64,000 bases of DNA, taken from positions 1 to 64,000 of the forward strand of contig CABIIJ010000058.1 in NCBI GenBank assembly GCA_902175065.1, in the 5' to 3' direction. Each line of letters begins with the position of its first letter. The stretch's first letter is position 1. The notes under the pieces were generated by a model. The model saw only the letters and a list, made by a program, of their open reading frames with translations, was not told the origin of the DNA and ran no database searches. This DNA comes from an uncultured Comamonas sp. (GTDB lineage Bacteria > Pseudomonadota > Gammaproteobacteria > Burkholderiales > Burkholderiaceae_C). Both the position numbers and the translations under genes were made by a program. Of this stretch, positions 35,822 to 43,411 are shown one piece after another.

Positions 35822-35858
35822 ACCGCGCCCTGTATAGCATTCAAGTTCATTGCGTTTA

Positions 35859-35890
35859 CCCGCCTGCGGCTTGCCCTGGCGGGTTTTTTT
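35859..35890 (+). terminator. Rho-independent terminator of the beta-oxidation operon
   Basis: CCCGCC (35859-35864) pairs with GGCGGG (35878-35883) and is followed by seven T residues. It lies 38 bases after the thiolase stop. Confidence 0.9.
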
Positions 35891-35907
35891 ACGAAGAAGG
35901 TTCACTC

Positions 35908-36003
35908 CTTTAAAAAGAGCTTTTACCGCTTGTATTCATTAGATTTCAGATATTTTTGTATCTGAAACCCTTTAAATTCATGCGGTAGCAGCTATTCTTA
36001 AAG
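35908..36003. repeat. Type I long intergenic palindrome, copy B
   Basis: The left arm holds AAAGAGCTTTTACCGCTTG and ATTTCAGATA. The right arm holds TATCTGAAA and GCGGTAGCAGCTATTCTTAA. The inner stem TTTCAGATA/TATCTGAAA is perfect. It follows a canonical terminator and comes just before the thioesterase gene, so here it is unlikely to be needed as a terminator. Confidence 0.85.
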
Positions 36004-36028
36004 AAATTTTTCACCCCAAGGAATAGCG

Positions 36029-36856
36029 ATGACCCAGCAACACCCCCTGGACGCCATGCTGCACCTTCAGCCCCAGGCCGATGGCAGCTTTGTCGCCCAC
36101 ACCCATGCGGGCTACGCCAACATGGTCGGCCCTTACGGCGGTGCCACCGCCGCGCTGCTGCTGCACAGCGTATTGCAGCACCCCGACTGCCTGGGGGAGC
36201 CGCTGTCGCTCACGGTCAATTTCGCTGGCCCGGTGGGGGATGGCGCCATGCACATCGTGCCCCGCGCCGTGCGCACCAACCGCACCACGCAGCACTGGGT
36301 GGTGGAGCTGCGCCAGACCGATGCCCAAACCGGGGTGCAAGTCGTCGCCACCACCGCCTCCGTGGTCACTGCCGTGCGCCGGGAAACGTTCAGCGCCGAA
36401 GCCATCGACGCCCCCACCGTGCCCCCCGCAGCCGATTGCCCCCGCTTTGACGTACGCCGCGCCATGACCTGGCTCCAGCGCTACGACTGGCGCATCGTCA
36501 GCGGCGGCCTGCCCACCGTGTGGGACGACAGCCCGCACCCCACGCAAAGCCGCCTGTGGATACGTGACGAACCCGCCCGGCCGCTGGACTTTGCAAGCCT
36601 GGCCGCGCTGTGCGATGTATTCTTCCCGCGCATCTGGCTGCGCCGGGCGCGGATTGTTCCGGTAGGCACGGTATCGCTGACCATCTACTTTCACGCCGAC
36701 CGCGCCCAACTCGCCGCCCAGGGCAGCGCCCATGTGCTGGCCCAGGCCGATGCCCAGGCACTGCGCAACGGTTTTTTCGACCAGACCGCCCAGGTCTGGG
36801 ACACCCAGGGCCACTTGCTGGCCACCAGCCACCAAATCGTTTACTACAAGGAATAA
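36029..36856 (+). CDS. Acyl-CoA thioesterase domain protein (TesB-like double hotdog)
   Basis: The protein has 275 residues and looks like a fused two-hotdog thioesterase of the Acyl-CoA_thio_3/TesB type. Landmarks are THAGYANMVGPYGGATAALL in the first half, LSLTVNFAGPVGDG, and PVGTVSLTIYFHADRAQL with FDQTAQVWDTQGHLLATSHQ in the second. It probably hydrolyses acyl-CoA esters. It is transcribed together with the enoyl-CoA hydratase 4 bases downstream. The chain-length range is unknown. Confidence 0.85.
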   Translation: MTQQHPLDAMLHLQPQADGSFVAHTHAGYANMVGPYGGATAALLLHSVLQHPDCLGEPLSLTVNFAGPVGDGAMHIVPRAVRTNRTTQHWVVELRQTDAQTGVQVVATTASVVTAVRRETFSAEAIDAPTVPPAADCPRFDVRRAMTWLQRYDWRIVSGGLPTVWDDSPHPTQSRLWIRDEPARPLDFASLAALCDVFFPRIWLRRARIVPVGTVSLTIYFHADRAQLAAQGSAHVLAQADAQALRNGFFDQTAQVWDTQGHLLATSHQIVYYKE

Positions 36857-36859
36857 ACC

Positions 36860-37627
36860 ATGTCCCAAGACCTGCTCGTCCACACCGAAGCCGGTGTCAC
36901 CACCATCACTTTCAACCGCGTGGAGAAGAAAAACTCCTTCACCGAAGCCATGTACGCCCAGCTCACCCAGACGCTGGCCCAGGCCGATGCCGACACTGCC
37001 ACGCGGGTGCTGGTGTTCCAGGGCGATGTGGCCGTGTTCAGCGCCGGGAACGACATTGGGGATTTCTTGAACAACCCGCCGGCCAGCGAAGATGCGCCGG
37101 TGTTCCAGTTCCTGCGTGCCCTGGTCGGCTTCAGCAAACCCATGCTGGCGGCCGTCTGCGGCCCGGCAGTGGGCATCGGCACCACCCTGCTGCTGCACTG
37201 CGATCTGGTCTACGCGGGCGACAACGCGGCTTTTTCCCTGCCCTTCGTGAACCTGGGCCTGTGCCCGGAAGCCGCCTCCAGCCTGCTGCTGCCGCAAATG
37301 CTGGGCTACCACCGCGCTGCCGAAGCGCTGCTGCTGGGCGAACCCTTCATGGCCGAAGCGGCCCTGGAAGTCGGCCTGGTCAACCGCGTGCTGCCGCCCA
37401 CCGAATGCAACGCCTACGCCCAGGCGCAGGCGCGAAAGCTGGCCGCCAAGCCCCTGGCATCCCTGGTGGCGACCAAGCGCCTGATGAAGCAAAGCCAGCA
37501 GCCCGCCCTGCTGGAACGCATCAGCCAGGAAGGCCAGACCTTCGGCCAGCTCCTGCGCGGCCCGGCGGCAAAGGAAGCGTTCTCGGCGTTCATGGAGAAG
37601 CGTCGTCCTGACTTCAGCGGTTGCTGA
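36860..37627 (+). CDS. Enoyl-CoA hydratase/isomerase family protein
   Basis: This crotonase-fold protein has 255 residues. TITFNRVEKKNSFTEAMY is the family N-terminus. FSAGNDIGDFL and AAVCGPAVGIGTTLLLHCDL form the oxyanion hole, and FSLPFVNLGLCPEAASSLLL follows. The segment after FVNLGLCPEAAS resembles PaaG/Eci-like isomerase-hydratases more than strict hydratases. It may handle unsaturated or branched acyl-CoAs beside the main spiral enzymes. Confidence 0.9.
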   Translation: MSQDLLVHTEAGVTTITFNRVEKKNSFTEAMYAQLTQTLAQADADTATRVLVFQGDVAVFSAGNDIGDFLNNPPASEDAPVFQFLRALVGFSKPMLAAVCGPAVGIGTTLLLHCDLVYAGDNAAFSLPFVNLGLCPEAASSLLLPQMLGYHRAAEALLLGEPFMAEAALEVGLVNRVLPPTECNAYAQAQARKLAAKPLASLVATKRLMKQSQQPALLERISQEGQTFGQLLRGPAAKEAFSAFMEKRRPDFSGC

Positions 37628-37771
37628 ACGTCCCGGCCCGAAAGAGACAAACAGATACGGCAGCGACGCGGCGGCAGCCGTTAGCATCCCCCCATGCTGC
37701 CGCTGTCCGTCCTCCGGCTGGCCCCGCGCCAACATCCGGCAGCCAACCCATCTGATAAAGGGCTGCCATCC

Positions 37772-39394
37772 ATGCCATCGTCACCTTTCCTGCATTCCGC
37801 CCTGGCGCTGGCCGCCCTGGCGGTCATCGCGCCCGCTGCCGGGGCGCAAGGCGCTGCCAGCGCCACGTCCACCATTGCCGCCGTCACGCTGTACCCCGGC
37901 AGCGCGACGGTGGAGCGCGTGCTGCGCGTCCCGGCAGGCAGTACGCAGGCGCTGTTTGCCTGCCTGCCCGCACAGCTCGATGCCCGCAGCCTGCAAGTGC
38001 GCAGCGTCGGCAGCGTGCGCATTGGCGAAGTGAACGTGCAGACGGTGGAACGCCGCATCGCCACCGGCTGCGCCGACGCGCTGGACAGCCGCATCCGCAG
38101 CGCCGAGGACGATCTGGCCCGCGCCCAGGCCGAAGTGCAGGCGCTGGAGCTGGCACAGACCTGGCTGAACACCCAGGCCGGCACGCCCGCCGCCAAGGAC
38201 GGTGCGGCCAGCGCCCAGATCGGCGCAAAGGCCGATGCGCTGCGCCGCTCCGCGCTCAACACCCTCACGCAATTGCACCAGGCCCAGCGCACGCTGGAAG
38301 AACGCCAACGCGTCCTGGAGCGCGTGCAGGCCGAGCAAGGCAGCGTGCAGGCCGCCGAGGTGGCCGTGGTGCGCATCACCCTGGCAACGCAAACCGATGC
38401 CGACGTGCGCCTGACCTACCAGGTGCGCGGCCCGAGCTGGTCGCCCAGCTACCGTGCCCGCCTGGACAGCAGCAGCGCCAAGGTGACGCTGGAGCGTCTC
38501 GCCCTGGTCGCCCAGACCACGGGCGAGGACTGGCGCGGCGTGGCGCTGACCCTGTCCACCGGCCAACCGTTAACAGCGACCCAAGGCCCGCTGCCGCGCC
38601 CCTGGACGCTGGATGTACCGCCACCCGAGCCGCCCCAACGGCCCCAGGCCGAGATGGCCGTGGCCGCCATGGGTGCCGATGCCATGCCCGCCCCGGCGGC
38701 CCCCATGCTCAAGGCCATGCGCAGCGCCCCGGCACCGCTGCCCAGCTTCGAGCCGGTGGCCACGCAAGGCGCTTACGCCACCCAGTTCGCCCTGCCGCAA
38801 CGGGTGACGGTGCCTTCGGGCGGGGAACGCGTCACCCTGGCCCTGGGGGCGGAAAACCTGCCCGTCACCCTGCTGGCCCGCACCGCCCCGGCGCTGGAGC
38901 CGCACGCCTGGCTGATCGCGCAGCTGCCCCCATTGACCGGCGACTGGCCCGCCGGCCCGATTGCCCTGGAGCGCGACAACGCCACCGTCGGCCAGGGCCG
39001 GTTCGACCCGCAGGCCAGCGATTTCGAGCGCCTGGGCCTGTCCTTTGGCCGCGATGACCGCATCGTCGTGCGCAGCGAACCGGTGCAGGAATTGACCAGC
39101 ACCGCCGGTTTCATGAGCGGGCGCAGCGAGCGCAGCATCGAGCGCCGCTTTACCGTGGAGAATCGCCACCCCCGGGCCATCACCGTGCAGGTGCTGGATG
39201 CCGCGCCGGTGACGCAGAACGCCGCCATCCGCGTGCAGTCCGGCTACACCCCGCAGCCCGCCGATACGGCCTGGGGCGGGCAGCCCGGCCTGGTGCTATG
39301 GCAAAAGGAGCTGGCTGCGCAGGCCAGCAGTGCCTTTACGGCCAAACACACCATCAGCCACGACAAGGACGTGACGGTGCGCGAACGGCATTGA
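37772..39394 (+). CDS. DUF4139 domain protein (mucoidy inhibitor A family)
   Basis: The protein has 540 residues. The ATG at 37772 begins a signal peptide (MPSSPFLHSALALAALAV) that ends near AGA; the frame is open upstream to 37694 without a signal. DUF4140 (about 35-130, VTLYPGSATVERVLRVPAGS) is followed by a coiled coil (about 120-200). DUF4139 comes next (VRLTYQVRGPSWSPSYRARL, then ALVAQTTGEDWRGVALTLST). A Pro/Ala-rich linker lies at about 285-325. The family is named after a Streptomyces mucoidy inhibitor; its molecular role is not established. It probably acts in the periplasm. Confidence 0.87.
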   Translation: MPSSPFLHSALALAALAVIAPAAGAQGAASATSTIAAVTLYPGSATVERVLRVPAGSTQALFACLPAQLDARSLQVRSVGSVRIGEVNVQTVERRIATGCADALDSRIRSAEDDLARAQAEVQALELAQTWLNTQAGTPAAKDGAASAQIGAKADALRRSALNTLTQLHQAQRTLEERQRVLERVQAEQGSVQAAEVAVVRITLATQTDADVRLTYQVRGPSWSPSYRARLDSSSAKVTLERLALVAQTTGEDWRGVALTLSTGQPLTATQGPLPRPWTLDVPPPEPPQRPQAEMAVAAMGADAMPAPAAPMLKAMRSAPAPLPSFEPVATQGAYATQFALPQRVTVPSGGERVTLALGAENLPVTLLARTAPALEPHAWLIAQLPPLTGDWPAGPIALERDNATVGQGRFDPQASDFERLGLSFGRDDRIVVRSEPVQELTSTAGFMSGRSERSIERRFTVENRHPRAITVQVLDAAPVTQNAAIRVQSGYTPQPADTAWGGQPGLVLWQKELAAQASSAFTAKHTISHDKDVTVRERH

Positions 39395-39413
39395 CCAACG
39401 CAGCCTCAGACCG

Positions 39414-39824
39414 TCAAACCGCCTGCGCCACCGGGCGCGGGCGGCCTTCTTCGTCGATCGCCACATAGGTGAGCACCGCGTGCGCCACCTGCACGTAGGC
39501 GTTCTGCGTGGCCAGCCGCTGGGCCAGCACCTGCACTTCCACCGTGACCGAGGTGGTGCCCACGCGGCCGATCCTGGCGTAGAACGACAGCAGATCGCCC
39601 ACGCGCACGGGCTGGGTGAACAGAAACTCCTTCACCGCCACCGTCGCCATGCGCCCCTGGCTCAGGCGCATGGGCAGGATGCAGCCTGCCAGATCGACCT
39701 GCGACATCAGCCAGCCGCCAAAAATATCGCCATTGGCATTGCAGTCGGCCGGCATGGGGATGACCTTGAGCACCAGTTCCTGATCGGCAGGCGGCGCTTG
39801 CAGGGTGAATTTCTCAGTATTCAT
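39414..39824 (-). CDS. Acyl-CoA thioesterase, YciA-like hotdog fold
   Basis: The protein has 136 residues. MPADCNANGDIFGGWLMSQV holds the hotdog catalytic region (N-x-x-G-D-I-F-G-G-W). VGDLLSFYARIGRVGTTSVT and the Arg-rich end complete the YciA pattern. It hydrolyses medium- to long-chain acyl-CoAs. The start at 39824 gives the standard MNTEKFTLQAP; the frame is open upstream only as a shadow. It is divergent from the ABC exporter with 42 bases between start codons. Confidence 0.9.
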   Translation of the reverse strand: MNTEKFTLQAPPADQELVLKVIPMPADCNANGDIFGGWLMSQVDLAGCILPMRLSQGRMATVAVKEFLFTQPVRVGDLLSFYARIGRVGTTSVTVEVQVLAQRLATQNAYVQVAHAVLTYVAIDEEGRPRPVAQAV

Positions 39825-39866
39825 GGGGGACAATTCCTTCAATGTTGAAGCTGCAAATTCTCCCCC

Positions 39867-41672
39867 ATGCGCCCCACTGCTGAACCGAGCCAGGACTCTG
39901 CCCGCCCCGGCGACTGGCGCACCCTCGCCCGCCTGCTGCCCTACCTGTGGCAATACAAATGGCGCGTGCTGATCGCCATCGCCTGCATGGTCGCCGCCAA
40001 AAGCGCCAACGTCGGCGTGCCCTTGGTCCTGAAACGCCTGGTGGACGCGATGGACGTGCCTGCCGCCAGCCCCCAGGCGCTGCTGGTGGTGCCCGTGGGG
40101 CTGCTGCTGGCCTACGGGGCGCTGCGCTTTGCCAATTCATTGTTCAATGAGCTGCGCGAATTCGTCTTTGCCAAGGCCACGCACGGCGCGGCGCGGTCGA
40201 TTGCGCTGTCCACCTTCCGGCACCTGCACGCCCTGAGCCTGCGCTTTCACCTGGAGCGCCAGACCGGCGGCATGACCCGCGACATCGAGCGCGGCGTGCG
40301 CGGCATCGAATCGCTGGTGTCGTTCGCCTTCTTCAACATCGTCGCCACGCTGATCGAGGTGCTGCTGGTGCTCTCCGTGCTGGGGCACAAGCTGGACATC
40401 GGCTTTGCCCTCATCACCCTGACGGCGCTGGTGGCCTACGTGGCCTTTACCGTGGTGGTGACGGAATGGCGTATCCAGTTCCGCCGCCAGGCCAACCAGT
40501 TCGACTCTGCCGCGCACACCAAGGCGGTCGATTCCCTGCTCAACTACGAAACCGTCAAATACTTCAACAACGAAGCCTTCGAGGCCCAGCGCTACGACAC
40601 CAGCCTGGAGCAGTTGCGCCGCGCCCAGCTCAAGAGCCGCAGCAGCCTGTCGCTGCTCAACGGCGGGCAGCAACTCATCATCGCCGTGGCCCTGGTGGCC
40701 ATGCTGTGGCGGGCCACGCAGGGGGTGGCGGACGGGGCGCTCACCCTGGGCGATCTGGTCATGGTCAATGCCTTCATGCTGCAGATCTACATGCCGCTCA
40801 ATTTCCTGGGCGTGATCTACCGCGAGATCAAGCAGAACCTGACCGACCTGGACAAGATGTTCACCCTCATGGACAAGCAGCAGGAGGTGCAGGACGCCCC
40901 CGGCGCCAGCGCCCTGGCCGGGCTAGACGCGCCCACGGTACGCTTTGACAACGTCCACTTCGCTTACGAAGCCGAGCGCCCCATCCTGCACGGCATCGAC
41001 CTGGAGATACCGGCGGGCAAGACCGTTGCCGTCGTCGGCCCCTCCGGCGCGGGCAAATCGACCCTGAGCCGCCTGCTCTACCGCTTCTACGACATCCAGC
41101 AGGGCCGCATCACCATCGCCGGGCAGGACATCCGCGCCGTCACCCAGCAATCGCTGCGCCGCGCCATCGGCATCGTGCCGCAGGACACGGTGCTGTTCAA
41201 CGACACCATCGCCTTCAACATCGCCTACGGCAGGCCGGACGCCAGCCAGTCAGAAATCGAAGCCGCAGCCCGCGCCGCCCGCATCCACGACTTCATCGCC
41301 GCCCAGCCCAGGGGCTACGCCACCACCGTGGGCGAACGCGGCCTGAAACTCTCCGGCGGCGAAAAGCAGCGCGTGGCCATTGCCCGCACGCTGCTGAAAA
41401 ACCCGCCGATCTTGATCTTCGACGAAGCCACCAGCGCCCTCGACTCGGCCAACGAACGGGCCATCCAGAACGAGTTGCGCCAGGCCGCGCAGGGCAAGAC
41501 CACGCTGGTGATTGCGCACCGCCTGTCCACCGTCGTCGATGCCCACGAAATCATCGTGCTGGAAGCAGGCCGCATCGCCGAACGCGGCAGCCACGCGCAG
41601 TTGCTGGCCCAGGGCGGGCGCTACGCCAGCATGTGGGCGCTGCAGCAGCAAAACGGCGCAGCCACCGCCTGA
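39867..41672 (+). CDS. ABC exporter, Atm1/HMT family (fused permease-ATPase)
   Basis: This half-transporter has 601 residues with about six N-terminal membrane helices. FNALFNELREFVFAKATHGA-like sequence and LRFHLERQTGGMTRDIERGV are characteristic of the Atm1/HMT subfamily. The nucleotide-binding domain has Walker A GPSGAGKST, signature LSGGEKQRVAIA and Walker B ILIFDEATSALD. Bacterial Atm1 exports glutathione-linked metals or persulfides. The substrate here is inferred from the subfamily. Confidence 0.92.
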   Translation: MRPTAEPSQDSARPGDWRTLARLLPYLWQYKWRVLIAIACMVAAKSANVGVPLVLKRLVDAMDVPAASPQALLVVPVGLLLAYGALRFANSLFNELREFVFAKATHGAARSIALSTFRHLHALSLRFHLERQTGGMTRDIERGVRGIESLVSFAFFNIVATLIEVLLVLSVLGHKLDIGFALITLTALVAYVAFTVVVTEWRIQFRRQANQFDSAAHTKAVDSLLNYETVKYFNNEAFEAQRYDTSLEQLRRAQLKSRSSLSLLNGGQQLIIAVALVAMLWRATQGVADGALTLGDLVMVNAFMLQIYMPLNFLGVIYREIKQNLTDLDKMFTLMDKQQEVQDAPGASALAGLDAPTVRFDNVHFAYEAERPILHGIDLEIPAGKTVAVVGPSGAGKSTLSRLLYRFYDIQQGRITIAGQDIRAVTQQSLRRAIGIVPQDTVLFNDTIAFNIAYGRPDASQSEIEAAARAARIHDFIAAQPRGYATTVGERGLKLSGGEKQRVAIARTLLKNPPILIFDEATSALDSANERAIQNELRQAAQGKTTLVIAHRLSTVVDAHEIIVLEAGRIAERGSHAQLLAQGGRYASMWALQQQNGAATA

Positions 41673-41677
41673 CTAAA

Positions 41678-42229
41678 TTACCCGGCGGCGGCAGGCGTGG
41701 CGGCAACCGGTGCGGGGGCACTGTGCAGGCTGGCCTTGAGCCGGGGCTTGCCGTCCGTGCCCACGGCAATTTCGCCGGAGAGCTGGCCGCCCTCCTCGAT
41801 CACCAGCTTGCCGTAGCGGATCTTGCCGCTGACGCGGCCCGTGCCAAAAATCACCAGCTTGTCGCGCACGGTCAGGTCGCCGTCGAAACTGCCGTAAATC
41901 TCGGCAATGTCGATCTCCACCGCGCCACGGAAGGCCCCCTGCTCGGCAATGTGGATGACGCGCGAGTCCATCGTGGCCTCGACCGTCCCCTCCACCACCA
42001 GGGTGTCGCAATCGGTGATCTCCACGCCCTTGAGCTTGATGTTCGGCCCCACGGTGAGCTTGCTGCCCCCTTCCGGGGCACTGCCCTGCACGGGAGCGCT
42101 GGCCGGGCTGTACGCCACCCCTGTCGGGCGTTGCGGGGCGCTGGCCAACGGACTGCTGCCCACACTCGGGCTGCGCGGCTGCAGAGGCTCGGGTTCGCGC
42201 TTGCTGAAAAACGGGGGGGATACGGCCAT
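41678..42229 (-). CDS. Bactofilin (polymer-forming cytoskeletal protein)
   Basis: The protein has 183 residues. The bactofilin (DUF583) core, a right-handed beta helix, lies at about 60-160 (LTVGPNIKLKGVEITDCDTL, VEGTVEATMDSRVIHIAEQG, GEIAVGTDGKPRLKA). Unstructured Pro/Ser-rich ends flank it, as usual for the family. Bactofilins form filaments without nucleotide and scaffold cell-wall or polysaccharide machinery. The start at 42229 (MAVSPPFFSKREPEP) follows a GGAGTTTC-like ribosome-binding site and is preferred to the open frame beyond. Confidence 0.9.
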   Translation of the reverse strand: MAVSPPFFSKREPEPLQPRSPSVGSSPLASAPQRPTGVAYSPASAPVQGSAPEGGSKLTVGPNIKLKGVEITDCDTLVVEGTVEATMDSRVIHIAEQGAFRGAVEIDIAEIYGSFDGDLTVRDKLVIFGTGRVSGKIRYGKLVIEEGGQLSGEIAVGTDGKPRLKASLHSAPAPVAATPAAAG

Positions 42230-42390
42230 GGGGGAAACTCCTTTGCAAAAACCCACGGATGCTAGGAGCACCCCGCGCTAACAACTGCTACCGCAAGGCA
42301 AGAGGGGTAACCAAAGCGCTCATTGCTTGCACGCGCTTGCAGGCTTTGCGGTTGCATACACGCCGGGCAGGCCTACCGGGCTGCGGGCAT

Positions 42391-42484
42391 CAAATAAAGT
42401 AGCTTTTTCCGCTGATAAAAAAACGTTTTCAGATATAAAACCATCTGAAATCATTTATTTAATAGTGGAATAAGCTATTAAATA
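42391..42484. repeat. Type I long intergenic palindrome, copy C
   Basis: The left arm has AATAAAGTAGCTTTTTCCGC and TTTTCAGAT. The right arm has ATCTGAAATCATTTATTTAA and GTGGAATAAGCTATTAAAT. It lies directly against the 3' end of the glycerophosphodiesterase gene on the minus strand, where it could terminate transcription. It is the most degenerate of the six copies. Confidence 0.8.
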
Positions 42485-43261
42485 TCACACCGGCTTGAAC
42501 TGCGCCACCGCGTCGGTAATCAGGCCATCCAGCCCCAGGCCGATCAGGTACTGCGCTGCCGCCGCGTCATTGACGGTGTAGCCCAGACAGCGCAGGCCCG
42601 CGCCGTGGGCCAGGGCGATGGTGTGCGGCGTCCACAGCCCGTAGTTCAACACCAGGGCGCAGCACTCCAGACTGACGGCCAGCGCCACGGCGGCGGCGGC
42701 ATCCGGGTATTCCGCCCGGTCAAAAGCATCCACCAGCAAGCCGCGTGGCAAATCGGGCGCGGCGGCGCGTGCGCCTTCCAATGCCTGCGGATAGAAGGAG
42801 GTCAGCAGCGGCGCGGGCCGATGGCCATCCCGGCCGGCAGGCCACAGGCGATCGAGCAGCGCCCCCGCCGCCTGCCCCGTCTCCCGCGCCTGGCCGGGGT
42901 TGGGCTTGATCTCCACATTCAGCAGCCAGTCCTGCGCCAGGCACGCGTCCACCAGCGTATGCAGCGTGGGGATGGCCGCCCCGACGCAGGCGGGGCTGTG
43001 CCAGCTTCCGGCGTCCAGTTGCGCCAGCTGGCCCATGGTCAGCCGGCCTGCCGGGCCGTGGCCGTCGGTGGTGCGCTCCAGCGTGTCGTCGTGCAGCAGA
43101 AACAGCACGCCGTCGGCAGAAAGGCGGACATCGCACTCGAACATGCGGTAGCCATGCTGCGCCCCCAGACGGAAGGCGGGCAGGGTGTTTTCCGGGGCCA
43201 GCGTGCCCGCGCCGCGATGGGCAATCCAGCGGGGATAGGGCCAGGCAGAAGTGAACGGCAT
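42485..43261 (-). CDS. ugpQ: Glycerophosphodiester phosphodiesterase (UgpQ-like)
   Basis: The protein has 258 residues. IAHRGAGTLAPENTLPAFRL holds the catalytic His and metal ligand Glu, and MFECDVRLSADGVLFLLHDD gives the second half of the metal site and the second His. NVEIKPNPGQ and LVLNYGLWTPHTIALAHGAG complete the GDPD barrel. No signal peptide is seen, so it is cytoplasmic like E. coli UgpQ and releases glycerol-3-phosphate from phospholipid head-group diesters. The ATG at 43261 begins MPFTSAWPYPRWIAHRG. Confidence 0.9.
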   Translation of the reverse strand: MPFTSAWPYPRWIAHRGAGTLAPENTLPAFRLGAQHGYRMFECDVRLSADGVLFLLHDDTLERTTDGHGPAGRLTMGQLAQLDAGSWHSPACVGAAIPTLHTLVDACLAQDWLLNVEIKPNPGQARETGQAAGALLDRLWPAGRDGHRPAPLLTSFYPQALEGARAAAPDLPRGLLVDAFDRAEYPDAAAAVALAVSLECCALVLNYGLWTPHTIALAHGAGLRCLGYTVNDAAAAQYLIGLGLDGLITDAVAQFKPV

Positions 43262-43411
43262 TTTTCGATGGTAGCCCTGCCCGCTTGCCGGGACAAGCGC
43301 CCCCTCGGGGATTACCCCCTGGCTTAAAATCGCCAGCTTTTGAAGTTCTGGCCGCCTGGCGCCTGCCGCCATGCCCGGCTCCTACCCGGCTTTAGCCCAC
43401 ACCCCACCCCC

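Noticed and set aside
42230..42390. Spacer upstream of the bactofilin gene considered as a small RNA locus.
   Set aside because: It has some GCTTGC-rich repeats but no clear promoter and terminator pair.
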